Positions 36,838-45,755 of a stretch of 64,000 bases of DNA are shown piece by piece. The position numbers and the translations under genes are program-made. The DNA comes from Steroidobacter gossypii (GTDB lineage Bacteria > Pseudomonadota > Gammaproteobacteria > Steroidobacterales > Steroidobacteraceae): assembly GCF_016801985.1 (NCBI RefSeq), contig NZ_JAEVLS010000002.1:1054001-1118000 (forward strand), read 5' to 3'. The first letter of the stretch is position 1; each line of letters opens with the position of its first letter. The notes below the pieces were generated by a model. That model made no database searches. It saw only the letters and a list, made by a program, of their open reading frames with translations, and was not told the origin of the DNA.

Positions 36838-37824
36838 TCAACTCCTGCCGGCGGCCTTGCGACCGACCTCGATGGTCTTGAAGCCGCTCTCGCCCCAGTT
36901 CATCACGAATACGCTGAAGCCTTGTTTCATGCGCATCTCGATCTGATCCGGGCTGGTCGGAATGCCGCAAGTGACTTTGAACTCCTTGCAGGCGGACAAC
37001 ACCTGTTGAATGGCGCCTTCCCAGGCGGCTTCATCCACCACCGGCTTGCCATCGGGGCCAGGCGTCGAGAACACACGACGCAGCGTGCCGGCGCCCGGCC
37101 AGAGCACGCCGACGCCTTTGACGGCGGCGATCTCCCGGACGTTTTTCAGTCCTTCCTTGCTCTCCACCACGACCCAGTTGATCAGCTCGCCCTGCGGGTT
37201 GAGTGGCCACACGTCGGCCTTGCGCCGATATTCCTGTTCCGAAAGACCCCAATACTTCGGCGCTGAGCCGACGCTGTTGGCGCGCGTGCCGCCATGAGCG
37301 GGGTAGCGCATGGCGGCGATGCCTTGCTTCACTTCCTCGGCGCTTTGCACATCGACGAACATGATGCCGCTGACGCCGAGGTCCAGCTGCTGAGAGATGT
37401 GACGGGCGGCCAGCGCTGGGTCGGGCGCGATCTCGTGCATCTTCACGATCATCGGATAGGCGATGCGAGGATGAGGCGCGTCGCGCAGGCGTTGCTCCGC
37501 GCCGAGCGCCTTGGCGTAAGCGGTGAACACCGGCAACGCCTTGTCGTAGTCATGCTCCATGCTGCCGTCGAAAACGAAATCGGAAAGTTGGTACGCAACC
37601 GTCTCTTTCGCGAGCTGGGCAGGCGTCTTGCGCGCCGCCGGTTCGACTTCCTTGGCGCCGTAGGGCGCACGATTGCTGGGCGCGTACAGACCCATCACGG
37701 GCTTGCCCTGCTCGATCAGGTCGATGAGTGGATTGATTCTTTGGGCTGCATCGGCCAGCGCGACGCTGCTCGAGATCGCGATACTCAACAACACAGCAGC
37801 TCGGGCAATCGACTTGGAACGCAT
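36838..37824 (-). CDS. Exported HpcH/HpaI aldolase-family protein
   Basis: A 328-residue protein from the ATG at 37824, which follows GGGGGATT and opens a signal peptide (RSKSIARAAVLLSIAISSSVALADA); an upstream in-frame start would bury it. The body has TIM-barrel HpaI-like features: GKPVMGLYAPSN, YPMIVKMHEIAPDP, LGVSGIMFVDVQSAEEVKQGIAAMRYP, GGTRANS, VKGVGVLWPGAGTLRRVF. HpcH/HpaI enzymes are cytoplasmic class II aldolases; an exported one is unusual, and loss or change of the Arg/Glu catalytic set cannot be excluded. It is divergent from the large TonB receptor with 438 bp between starts, so a joint role in using an aromatic or sugar-acid compound is possible. Confidence 0.78.
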   Translation of the reverse strand: MRSKSIARAAVLLSIAISSSVALADAAQRINPLIDLIEQGKPVMGLYAPSNRAPYGAKEVEPAARKTPAQLAKETVAYQLSDFVFDGSMEHDYDKALPVFTAYAKALGAEQRLRDAPHPRIAYPMIVKMHEIAPDPALAARHISQQLDLGVSGIMFVDVQSAEEVKQGIAAMRYPAHGGTRANSVGSAPKYWGLSEQEYRRKADVWPLNPQGELINWVVVESKEGLKNVREIAAVKGVGVLWPGAGTLRRVFSTPGPDGKPVVDEAAWEGAIQQVLSACKEFKVTCGIPTSPDQIEMRMKQGFSVFVMNWGESGFKTIEVGRKAAGRS

Positions 37825-38262
37825 GGTTTGGAATCCCCCGCGACGAACGCGAGCGCTCGTCACCGATTTGATTTCGGACATTGATTCGAAGTGCCGAGGC
37901 GCGTTGCGCGACGCGCCTCCTTCTTCAAAGTAGCCGTCGCAGGCGGCGACTTCAACCGCAATACCAGGCGTTCGCAGCGCCGTTAACGCCTGCCGCAGCA
38001 GCCTCGAGGCGGCCTGCGCAAACTAATGCTGCCAATTCGCGCTTCGACGCCCAAATCATGCGGTGACCCCGACTGGCGACACACATTATCAGTAAATTCG
38101 TGCGACCCGACGCGTGTAGGCTGTGCCGCGTAATGAAGCATTCGGCAGCGATGACGGCGCAAGCCTTCAGCGCGTGACCCAGAGGCGATTCATCAGATGC
38201 GAGTCAATGCCGGACAACCCGGCGTGAGCCTCGCACAGAATAAATTTTCCTAAAGGGGGAAT
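37825..38262. other. Intergenic region between aldolase-like gene and TonB receptor
   Basis: These 438 bases hold no credible gene. A perfect 9-bp stem GAGGCGCGT/ACGCGCCTC with a 6-nt loop lies at 37896-37919, in the leader of the minus-strand gene. AAAGGGGGAAT before the receptor ATG is its ribosome site. No riboswitch consensus was recognised, and no convincing sigma-70 promoter stands out. Confidence 0.6.
37896..37919. repeat. 9-bp perfect inverted repeat in the divergent leader
   Basis: GAGGCGCGT and ACGCGCCTC flank TGCGCG. A short CTTCTTC tract follows on the plus strand, but nothing upstream on that strand needs termination. It may be a leader hairpin or operator for the minus-strand aldolase-like gene. 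Confidence 0.45.
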
Positions 38263-41200
38263 ATGACGATGCACGATCGAAGCGCGGCACGTTCGGGCGA
38301 GCGCCCGGTTTCTGCGGCCATCAAACGCGCATTGGGACCGGCCAGCGTAACGCTGCTCGCGCTCACCAGTTTCGTCGCGACCGGCGCAATGGCTCAGGAA
38401 ACCGCCGAGCAGGTGGCGCAGGCGAGTCCCTCGCCAGCCCCTCAGTCTGCAACCGGCGGCTCATCTTCCAATATCTCCAGCGACACTCTCGAAGCGATCA
38501 CCGTCACCGGTTCGCGTATTGCGCGCGCCGACGGCTATGAGGCGCCGACACCTGTTTCCGTGCTCGGTGCGGAAGACTTGAACAAGATGGCGACCGTGAC
38601 CATCGCCGACTCGGTGAACCGACTGCCTGCGTTCACCAACAGCCAGACGCCGCGCAATCGTTCTTCGAACATCAGCTCCGGCACCGCCGGCACCAACATC
38701 CTCAATCTGCGCGGCCTCGGCGCCAACCGTACGCTGGTGCTCCAGGACGGCAAGCGCATGGTCGGTTCGACGATTGCCACCGGCACGCTGTCCGGCGCGG
38801 TCGACGTGAACATGATTCCGAGCGGCCTGGTGCAGCGAGTGGACGTGGTGACCGGTGGCGCCTCGGCCGTGTACGGCTCGGACGCGCTCGCGGGCGTGGT
38901 GAACTTCGTCCTCGACAAAGAATTCACTGGCGTCAAAGGTAACGTCGATTACGGCGCAACCACCATGGGCGACGGCGAGAACTACAAAGTCTCGCTGACG
39001 GCGGGCACGGGCTTCGCCGACGATCGTGGCCACCTGTTGTTCAGCGGCGAGTACTCGGACGACAAGGGCATCATCGGCAACAATCGCGATTGGGCGGACG
39101 ATTCGTTCCAGCTGATGAACAATCCGCTGGCGTCGCAGCCGGGCCAGCCGACGCTGCTCACGGTGCATAACGCCGGCGTTGCCAACGGCACCTACGGTGG
39201 CTTGACCTTGAGCTGTCGAAACATCACGCCGTACGTCGATCTGGTCACCGGCCAGCCCGGCAACCGACTGACCGCCGCTCCGGGCGCATGCGGTCTGCGT
39301 GGCACCCAGTTCGTGACCGGCGGCGCCGCGATCCCGTTCCAGTTCGGCGACCTGGTGAACGGTCCGACCATGAGAGGCGGCGACTGGGAAGCCTCTCGTG
39401 TCGATCGCGCCACGACCATCGCTCTGCCGTTGCAGCGTAAGACGCTGTTCGGCCGCGCCAGCTTCGACATCACCGACAACGTCACCACGTTCGTCGATCT
39501 GCAGTGGGGCAAGACCTGGTCGCACAACACGCAGGTGGTGCCGATCCTGAACAACGGCGGCAGCGTCTACGTCTACCAGGACAACGCATTCCTCGCGCCC
39601 GAGATTCGCGACGTGATGGTGGCCAACGACATCGACGCCATCGAAATCGGCACGTTCAACGGCGACATGCATTACCTGCAGGGTATCAACGAGCGTGAGT
39701 TGAAGCGCGGCGTGTTCGGCTTCGAAGGCAACTTCGATCTCGGCGGCCGGGAATGGAACTGGGATGCTGCCTATGTGCACGGCGAGCAGAACATCGTGTC
39801 GCTGACGCCGACCAACCGCGTCAATTCGCGCTACAGCGCGGCGATCAACGCCGTCCGCGATCCGGCCACCGGCAACATCGTGTGCGGTCCGCGTGACCAG
39901 TTCTTGAACATCGTCGTCGATCCGAACTGCCGTCCCTACAATCCGATGGGTTTGGGCGTGAACTCGCCGCAGGCCCTCGACTACATCACCGACATGGGTC
40001 ATTCGGATATCACGCTGAAACAGCAGGTCCTCGCCGCCAGCATGAGCGGCGAGCCGTTCGACAACTGGGCCGGCCCGGTGTCGCTGGCGTTCGGCGCCGA
40101 ACATCGCAAGGAGTCTTCCGATGGCTGGGTGAGCGATCTGGACCAGGCCAGCGCCTTCTTCGCCGGCAACTACAAGGCCACCATCGGCGAGTACGATGTG
40201 ACCGAAGGCTTCGTGGAAACCGTGTTCCCGTTGTTGAGCGACGTGCCGGGCGCCGATCAGCTGGATTTCAACGGCGCGGTTCGCTACACCGACTACAGCG
40301 TGTCCGGCGAGGTCACGACCTGGAAGGCCGGCCTGGTGTGGTCGCCACTCGAAGATATGCGCTTCCGCTTCACCCGTTCGCGCGACATTCGCGCCCCGGG
40401 TCTGGGCGAGTTGTTCAATCAAGGCTCGGGCGGCACCGGCAACAACATCGATCTGGGCCTGCCGGGCAACCCGACCTATTTCATGCAGAGCCAGACCATC
40501 GGCAACCTGAATCTCAAGCCGGAAGAGGCCGACACCACCGGTATCGGCGTGGTGCTGACACCGCGCTTCCTGCCGGGCTTCACCATGTCGATCGACTACT
40601 ACAAGATCGAAGTGGACGGCACGATCGCCGTGCGCACCACGCGCGAGATCATCGAGAACTGCTATCAGCGCGGCGATGCGCAGATGTGCTCGCAGATCCA
40701 TCGTAATGCGGCCGGCTTCATCGACGTGGTCACCAGCTATCCGGAGAACATCGTCGGCGAGACGGCCAGCGGCGTGGACGTGGACGCCACCTACCGGCTG
40801 CCGGTCGGCCCTGGCGACCTGACGCTGCGTGCGATGGGTACGTTCGTCGACAAGTTGGAGACGATCAACACGCTCGGTCAAAAGATCGACGGCAAGGGCG
40901 TGAACTCCGACGACGCCGGCATCGGCCTGGGCGCGGAGCTGTCCGGACCGAAGTATCGCTATCTGCTGTCGGCCGGTTACGACCTGAATCCGTTCTCGGT
41001 GACGTTGACCATGCGCGGCATCAGCTCCGGCGTGTACAACAACGCGTTCTTCGAGTGCGCCGTGGGTAGCTGTCCGTCTTCGAGCGAGCTGGCGGCGATG
41101 GGGTACACCAACTCCATCAACGACAACCACATCGATGCCGCGCACTACTTCGATCTGGCGGTCAACTATCAGCTCGAGGAGTTTGGCGAGCTGTACCTGG

Positions 41201-41340
41201 TGATCGAGAACCTGACCGACGAAGATCCGGCCAAGGTGGCGGGCGGTCGTGGCGCGGGCTTCTACCAGGGCCAGTCGAACGTGGAGCTGTACGATCGCTT
41301 CGGCACCATGTTCCACGGCGGCGTGCGCTTCAAGTTCTAA
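38263..41340 (+). CDS. TonB-dependent receptor
   Basis: A 1025-residue receptor with AAAGGGGGAAT upstream. A long N-terminal export region (ALGPASVTLLALTSFVATGAMAQE) and a Pro/Ser linker precede the TonB-box-like LEAITVTGSRIARADGYEAPTPVSVLGAEDL. The plug has LRGLGANRTLVLQDGKRM and TGGASAVYGSDALAGVVNFVLDKEFTGVKG. The barrel ends FGTMFHGGVRFKF. It is a clear paralogue of the riboswitch-controlled receptor at 14643-17522, sharing motifs such as NWAGPVSLAFGAEHRKE and the cysteine-containing loops. It is followed 51 nt later by an exported MBL-fold protein and is divergent from the exported aldolase homologue. Substrate unknown. Confidence 0.92.
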   Translation: MTMHDRSAARSGERPVSAAIKRALGPASVTLLALTSFVATGAMAQETAEQVAQASPSPAPQSATGGSSSNISSDTLEAITVTGSRIARADGYEAPTPVSVLGAEDLNKMATVTIADSVNRLPAFTNSQTPRNRSSNISSGTAGTNILNLRGLGANRTLVLQDGKRMVGSTIATGTLSGAVDVNMIPSGLVQRVDVVTGGASAVYGSDALAGVVNFVLDKEFTGVKGNVDYGATTMGDGENYKVSLTAGTGFADDRGHLLFSGEYSDDKGIIGNNRDWADDSFQLMNNPLASQPGQPTLLTVHNAGVANGTYGGLTLSCRNITPYVDLVTGQPGNRLTAAPGACGLRGTQFVTGGAAIPFQFGDLVNGPTMRGGDWEASRVDRATTIALPLQRKTLFGRASFDITDNVTTFVDLQWGKTWSHNTQVVPILNNGGSVYVYQDNAFLAPEIRDVMVANDIDAIEIGTFNGDMHYLQGINERELKRGVFGFEGNFDLGGREWNWDAAYVHGEQNIVSLTPTNRVNSRYSAAINAVRDPATGNIVCGPRDQFLNIVVDPNCRPYNPMGLGVNSPQALDYITDMGHSDITLKQQVLAASMSGEPFDNWAGPVSLAFGAEHRKESSDGWVSDLDQASAFFAGNYKATIGEYDVTEGFVETVFPLLSDVPGADQLDFNGAVRYTDYSVSGEVTTWKAGLVWSPLEDMRFRFTRSRDIRAPGLGELFNQGSGGTGNNIDLGLPGNPTYFMQSQTIGNLNLKPEEADTTGIGVVLTPRFLPGFTMSIDYYKIEVDGTIAVRTTREIIENCYQRGDAQMCSQIHRNAAGFIDVVTSYPENIVGETASGVDVDATYRLPVGPGDLTLRAMGTFVDKLETINTLGQKIDGKGVNSDDAGIGLGAELSGPKYRYLLSAGYDLNPFSVTLTMRGISSGVYNNAFFECAVGSCPSSSELAAMGYTNSINDNHIDAAHYFDLAVNYQLEEFGELYLVIENLTDEDPAKVAGGRGAGFYQGQSNVELYDRFGTMFHGGVRFKF

Positions 41341-41354
41341 AAAAACAAACGCCA

Positions 41355-41384
41355 GCGGGACGGGCCGAAGCAGGCCCGTCCCGC
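41355..41384 (+). terminator. Strong hairpin after the TonB receptor
   Basis: GCGGGACGGGCC and GGCCCGTCCCGC form a perfect 12-bp stem with a GAAGCA loop, 14 nt after the receptor stop and 7 nt before the next start. On the plus strand no T-run follows, so it may be a partial terminator or stabiliser that lowers expression of the downstream gene. On the minus strand it is followed by a T-rich tract. Confidence 0.55.
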
Positions 41385-41391
41385 GTGGGGG

Positions 41392-42357
41392 ATGACGATG
41401 AGAAGAGCGAGTACGCTCGCGCGGGTCGTGTGTTCGGCCGGCGCGATGCTGCTGACTTCGGCCGCCTTCAGCGCGGAGCCGCCGCATTCGGCGGATATTT
41501 CCAAACGCAATCTCACACCGCAGGATTTCCCCCGTTGGCAGCGCATCGCGCCGGACGTGTACGCCTATGAAGGGCTGCATTCGCCCGACAAGCAGGGCGT
41601 GATCGTCAACACGGTGAGCCTGATCGTCGCGACCGGCGACGGCGTGGTGGTGGTGGACGGGCAGGGCGATGTGCCGCAGACCCGCCTGATGATCGAGAAC
41701 ATTCGCAAGCTCACGCCCGAGCCGATCAAGTACGTGGTGATCGCCTCCGACCACACCGATCACGTCGGCGGCAACAGCGCGTTTAAAGAGGCCTATCCCA
41801 ACGTCGTATTCATCGGCTCGCCGGCCTCGCAGAAGCGGCTGGCGAAAGACCCCAATCCGCCCACCATGCTGGTGTCGGAGCAGCGCTCGCTGCGACTGGG
41901 CGCGATTCAAATCGAGATTCTGAATCTGGGTCGCGCGCACACCGGCGGCGATCTGGTTGCGTGGCTGCCGGAGAGCAATGTGCTGTTCCTCGGCGAGGTG
42001 TTCCTGCGCGATGTGTTTCCAGCCATGCGCTCGGCGTATCCGACCGAATGGCTGGCCACGCTGCGCAAGGCGGCGACCATGAATGCCTCGTACTACATTC
42101 CCGGTCATGGCTTCATCGACGAGGCACCCATCATGAGACGCGAGCTGGACGAAGCCCGGCTGGCGCTCGCCTCGGTGATCGACGAGGCCGAGCGGCTGCA
42201 TGCCGCCGGCCACAAGTGCGAGTCCGCCGCGAACTGTCCGGCGCTCGAGCACGCCAACTGGGGCGAGTACCACGATTGGGCGTTACGCAGCTCCCAGGCG
42301 CCGATCGCGGTCTGGCGCGTCTACCAGGAGCTCGAGGGCAAGCTGCCGGAATCGTGA
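41392..42357 (+). CDS. Exported metallo-beta-lactamase-fold hydrolase with altered zinc motif
   Basis: A 321-residue MBL-fold protein with a signal peptide (LARVVCSAGAMLLTSAAFSAE). The core strands NTVSLIVATGDGVVVVDGQG and the metal motif VIASDHTDHVGGNSAF near residues 122-137 are visible; the first His of the usual HxHxDH is Ser here. RAHTGGDLVAWLPESNVLFLGEVF and YIPGHGF supply the further His ligands. It resembles periplasmic MBL proteins of oxidative or quinoprotein pathways, but the substrate is unknown and one zinc site may be weakened. It lies downstream of the TonB receptor past a strong hairpin and ends 247 nt before the DUF1592 gene. Confidence 0.82.
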   Translation: MTMRRASTLARVVCSAGAMLLTSAAFSAEPPHSADISKRNLTPQDFPRWQRIAPDVYAYEGLHSPDKQGVIVNTVSLIVATGDGVVVVDGQGDVPQTRLMIENIRKLTPEPIKYVVIASDHTDHVGGNSAFKEAYPNVVFIGSPASQKRLAKDPNPPTMLVSEQRSLRLGAIQIEILNLGRAHTGGDLVAWLPESNVLFLGEVFLRDVFPAMRSAYPTEWLATLRKAATMNASYYIPGHGFIDEAPIMRRELDEARLALASVIDEAERLHAAGHKCESAANCPALEHANWGEYHDWALRSSQAPIAVWRVYQELEGKLPES

Positions 42358-42604
42358 CGATCGAGCCGCATCGTGGAACCAGCCGGCCAGTCACGCGGTC
42401 CAACGCGGCCCGTCGCGAAGCGCTGCGGCCCGACTGTGAAAACCGGGGTAAACACCTGACACCGGACGGAAAATTTCTACTTTCGCAGCCAAAAAAACAA
42501 AGTTCATACCAGCCGGTAGGGTTACATTCTGTATTGCGGATAGAACAGGTCTAGTCAAGCGAAGCCGTTTTTTATCCGCGTGACGATCGGTAGGGGGAAG
42601 TTGA
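42358..42604 (+). other. Leader region of the DUF1592-DUF1552 unit
   Basis: No gene is seen. GCGGATAGAA (42536-42545) can pair with TTTATCCGC-type bases at 42570-42579 to form a 10-bp stem with one G-U pair across a 24-nt loop, just before the AGGGGGA ribosome site of the next gene. A promoter was not located with confidence. Confidence 0.4.
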
Positions 42605-44359
42605 GTGAATTCGAGTCTCCGTAAAGCTCTCCTCGGCAGCGCCACCGCCGCGTTGACCACTCTCTTGCTTGCCGGTTGCGCGGGTAAGAACGAGCCTGAA
42701 AATCCCGGCACACCGCCGCGCGTGCGCGTGATCACCACCGAGCAGTATCTGAACACCATCGAAAACGTGTTTGGCTCGAGCGTGAACATGGACATGAAGT
42801 TTCCGCCGCTGCGCCGGGTCGACGGCCTGCTGGCGAACGGCGCCGCGTTGGCCGGCGTCACCTCGGGCAAAATCGAAACGTTCCAGCGCGCCGCGAGCAG
42901 CATCGCAGGCCAGGTGGTCTCGCCCGAGCGGCGCAGCTACCTCATCCCATGCACGCCTGCGTCGGAGACCAAGCCGGACGCCGAGTGCGCCAAGCAGTTC
43001 TTCTCGCAGACCGGCCGGCTCCTGCATCGCCGTGCGTTGACCGACGAGGAGTTGAGCAGCTACGTCACGGCGGCCAACCAGGCGGCGGACCGGTTGCAGG
43101 ACTTCTACGCCGGCATCGAGCTGGTGCTCGAGTCCATGCTGATCAGCCCCGAGGTGTTGTTCATCATCGAGACCACCGAAGGCGACGTGGACGATCAAGG
43201 CCGTCGTCGCCTCGATGCCCTGTCGCTGGCCTCGCGCCTGAGCTTCTTCCTGTGGAACGCCGGGCCCGACGACATGGTGTTGAAGGCCGCCGAGAGCGGC
43301 GAGCTGAATACCGAGCGCGGCCTGAAGCGCGTGGTCGAGTCGATGATTGCCAGCCCGCGCCTCGAAGACGGCATGCGCGCGTTCTTCGACGACATGCTCG
43401 GCTTCGACGACTTCGATTCATTGTCGAAGGATCCGCTGGTGTATCCATTCTTCACCGGCGCCACGGCGACCGATGCTCGCGAGCAGACTCTGCGCACCAT
43501 CATCGATCACCTGATCGTGGATCAAAAGGACTATCGCGATCTGTTCGTCACGCGCGAGACCTTCATGTCGCCGGCGCTGGCGCCGCTGTATCAGATCCCG
43601 GCCTCGCGCGGCTGGACCGAATACGAATTTCCCGAAGGCAGCCCGCGCCAGGGCCTGCTGACCCAGATCAGCTTCGTCGCTCTGCGCTCGCATCCGGGCC
43701 GCAGCTCGCCGACCTTGCGTGGCAAGGCGCTGCGCGAACATTTGTTGTGTCAGATCGTGCCGCCGCCGCCGCCGAACGTGGACTTCGGCAAGCTCGAAAA
43801 TCCGGATGCTCACTACAAGACTCAACGTGAGCGCGTGGCCGTGCACCTGGAAGATCCGGCGTGCGCCGGCTGCCACAAGATCACCGATCCGATGGGCCTC
43901 GCGCTGGAGAGCTTCGATGGCGCGGGTCGCTTCCGCACCACGGAGAACGGCGCGACCATCGACACCTCGGGCGATCTGGACGGCGTGCCCTTCGACGACG
44001 TGATCGGTCTCGGCCAGGCGCTGCGTGACAACCCGAGCCTGCCAAGCTGCCTGGTCGATCGTCTGTACAGCTACGGTTCGGGCGGCGCCGCCAAGCCCAC
44101 CGATCGTCCGCTGATGAAATATTTCACGGCCGAGTTCGCCGAGAGCGGCTACAAGCTGCCGGATCTGTTGCGCACTATCGCGCTGTCGGAGGCGTTCCAG
44201 CACGTCACGCCGGCGAAGAAGTCGGGGCCGTCGAAGGCGCACGAGCCCACCGAAGAGATTGTCATCGACGAGCAGCTGCCGGCCACCACCACGGTGGATG
44301 CCGCCGGCGCGGCGCAGGAAACAAAACAGACCGTCGCCTCGATTGCGAAGGCTCGGTGA
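42605..44359 (+). CDS. DUF1592/DUF1588 lipoprotein with a heme-like CxxCH motif
   Basis: A 584-residue lipoprotein starting at GTG behind TAGGGGGAAG. The lipobox is TTLLLAGC (Cys near residue 25). The DUF1587/1595/1592/1588/1585 module order appears as ITTEQYLNTIENVFG, QFFSQTGRLLHRRALTDEEL, LDALSLASRLSFFLWNAGPDD, GLLTQISFVALRSHPGRSSPTLRGKALREHLLCQ and a CAGCHKITDPMGLALESFDGAGRFR segment. CAGCH is a c-heme binding motif in the DUF1588 region. Such proteins occur with a DUF1552 partner in envelope redox systems of planctomycetes and gammaproteobacteria. It is followed 37 nt later by DUF1552. The function is unknown. Confidence 0.85.
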   Translation: MNSSLRKALLGSATAALTTLLLAGCAGKNEPENPGTPPRVRVITTEQYLNTIENVFGSSVNMDMKFPPLRRVDGLLANGAALAGVTSGKIETFQRAASSIAGQVVSPERRSYLIPCTPASETKPDAECAKQFFSQTGRLLHRRALTDEELSSYVTAANQAADRLQDFYAGIELVLESMLISPEVLFIIETTEGDVDDQGRRRLDALSLASRLSFFLWNAGPDDMVLKAAESGELNTERGLKRVVESMIASPRLEDGMRAFFDDMLGFDDFDSLSKDPLVYPFFTGATATDAREQTLRTIIDHLIVDQKDYRDLFVTRETFMSPALAPLYQIPASRGWTEYEFPEGSPRQGLLTQISFVALRSHPGRSSPTLRGKALREHLLCQIVPPPPPNVDFGKLENPDAHYKTQRERVAVHLEDPACAGCHKITDPMGLALESFDGAGRFRTTENGATIDTSGDLDGVPFDDVIGLGQALRDNPSLPSCLVDRLYSYGSGGAAKPTDRPLMKYFTAEFAESGYKLPDLLRTIALSEAFQHVTPAKKSGPSKAHEPTEEIVIDEQLPATTTVDAAGAAQETKQTVASIAKAR

Positions 44360-44396
44360 GAAGAACTGATTTGACGTTTGCGAAAGAGGGCACCCA

Positions 44397-45734
44397 ATGA
44401 GCAAATTGACCCGACGGACAGTGCTGCGAGGTTTGGTGGGTGGCGCCGCTGTGAACGTGGCGCTGCCGTTGTTGAATTGTTTCCTCAACACCAACGGCAC
44501 CGCTCTGGCTTCGGGTGCGCCCATGCCCGTGCGCTTCGGCACCTGGGGCTGGGGACTGGGCATGAACAAGGACATCTTCGTGCCGAAGAAGTACGGTCCG
44601 GATTTCGATCTGCCCGAAGAGATCGTGTCGCTGGCGCCGATCAAGCAGCACATGAACCTGATCACCAACACGCAGGCCTTCCGCGACAACTACCAGAACC
44701 TGTGCCATTACACCGGCTGGGTGATCGCGCGCACTGGCGCCGCGCCCAAGGATCGAAACGACATCCCGGGCGAGACCATCGACGTCACCATCGCCAACCA
44801 GATCGGCGGCGCGACGCGCTTCAAGTCGCTGACTGCAACCGCCACGGGCGACGTGCGCAACACCTACAGCTACGAGAACAGCAACACGCCGAACGCGCCG
44901 GAGTGGTCGCCGCTGCAGTTCTACACCCGGCTGTTCGGTCCCGATTTCCCGGACCCGAATGCACCGACGTTCAAACCGAATCCGCGCATCATGGTGCGTG
45001 AGAGCGTGCTCTCCGGCGTGATGGATCAGACCAAGAAGTTGATGCAGGCGGTGCCGGCCGACGATCGCGCCCGCCTGGATCAGTACTTCACCGGCCTGCG
45101 ACATCTGGAGCAGCAGTTCCAGCAGCGCCTGGAGAAACCCGAGCCGATCGCCGCCTGCGTGCGGCCGGGCGAGATCACGGTCGATCCGGCCATGGGTCAG
45201 GAACAGGAAGCCATCGCGCTTCGTCATCGCATGATGACCGACCTGCTGGTGATGGCGCTGGCTTGCGATCAGACGCGCGTCTTCAACATGGCGTACACCA
45301 ACGCGAACTCCTCGACCATCAAGCCGGGCTACGAGAAGCCGCATCACACCACCACGCACGAAGAGCCGGTCGACATGAAGCTCGGCTATCAGCCGGTGGC
45401 CTCGTGGTTCACGCGTCGGGCGATGGAGTCGTGGGCCTACTTCGTCGAAGCCTTCACCAAGGTGAAGGAGGGCGACGGCACGCTGCTCGACAACGTGTTC
45501 ATTTACGGCACCACCGATCACGGCTACGCCCGCGTGCACAGCCTCGACCACATTCCGATCTTCACGGCCGGTCGCGCCGGCGGCAAGGTGAAGACCGGCC
45601 TGCACATCGACGGCAAGGGCACGGCGGGTACACGCATGGGTTACACGGCGTTGCGCCTGTTCGGCGTCGACAAGCCGTCCTGGGGCGTGAACAGCAACAA
45701 TACTTCGCAAGAGGTCGGCGAGATCCTCGTTTGA
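44397..45734 (+). CDS. Tat-exported DUF1552 protein
   Basis: A 445-residue protein with a twin-arginine signal (KLTRRTVLRGLVGGAAVNVALPLL) and the DUF1552 body. Landmarks: FGTWGWGLGMNKDIF, KQHMNLITNTQAFRDNYQN, AACVRPGE-type region (here IAACVRPGEITVDP), MTDLLVMALACDQTRVFNMAYTNA, HHTTTHEE, GTTDHGYARVHSLDHIPIFTAGRAGG. The arrangement of conserved His and Asp resembles sulfatase/alkaline-phosphatase-like (DUF1501) proteins. Export in folded form suggests a bound cofactor or metal. It pairs with the DUF1592 lipoprotein, as elsewhere. Confidence 0.85.
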   Translation: MSKLTRRTVLRGLVGGAAVNVALPLLNCFLNTNGTALASGAPMPVRFGTWGWGLGMNKDIFVPKKYGPDFDLPEEIVSLAPIKQHMNLITNTQAFRDNYQNLCHYTGWVIARTGAAPKDRNDIPGETIDVTIANQIGGATRFKSLTATATGDVRNTYSYENSNTPNAPEWSPLQFYTRLFGPDFPDPNAPTFKPNPRIMVRESVLSGVMDQTKKLMQAVPADDRARLDQYFTGLRHLEQQFQQRLEKPEPIAACVRPGEITVDPAMGQEQEAIALRHRMMTDLLVMALACDQTRVFNMAYTNANSSTIKPGYEKPHHTTTHEEPVDMKLGYQPVASWFTRRAMESWAYFVEAFTKVKEGDGTLLDNVFIYGTTDHGYARVHSLDHIPIFTAGRAGGKVKTGLHIDGKGTAGTRMGYTALRLFGVDKPSWGVNSNNTSQEVGEILV

Positions 45735-45755
45735 CTTGGGCTCGAGCTGGGGGAC

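Noticed and set aside
38000-38262. Possible cobalamin or other riboswitch before the second TonB receptor
   Set aside because: No B12 box or other known aptamer core was seen, unlike the clear glycine aptamers at 14380-14585.
38461-42273. A 1270-codon open frame on the minus strand opposite the second TonB receptor and the MBL gene
   Set aside because: It is an antisense by-product of GC-rich codon bias: it spans two well-recognised plus-strand genes and has no domain-like content.
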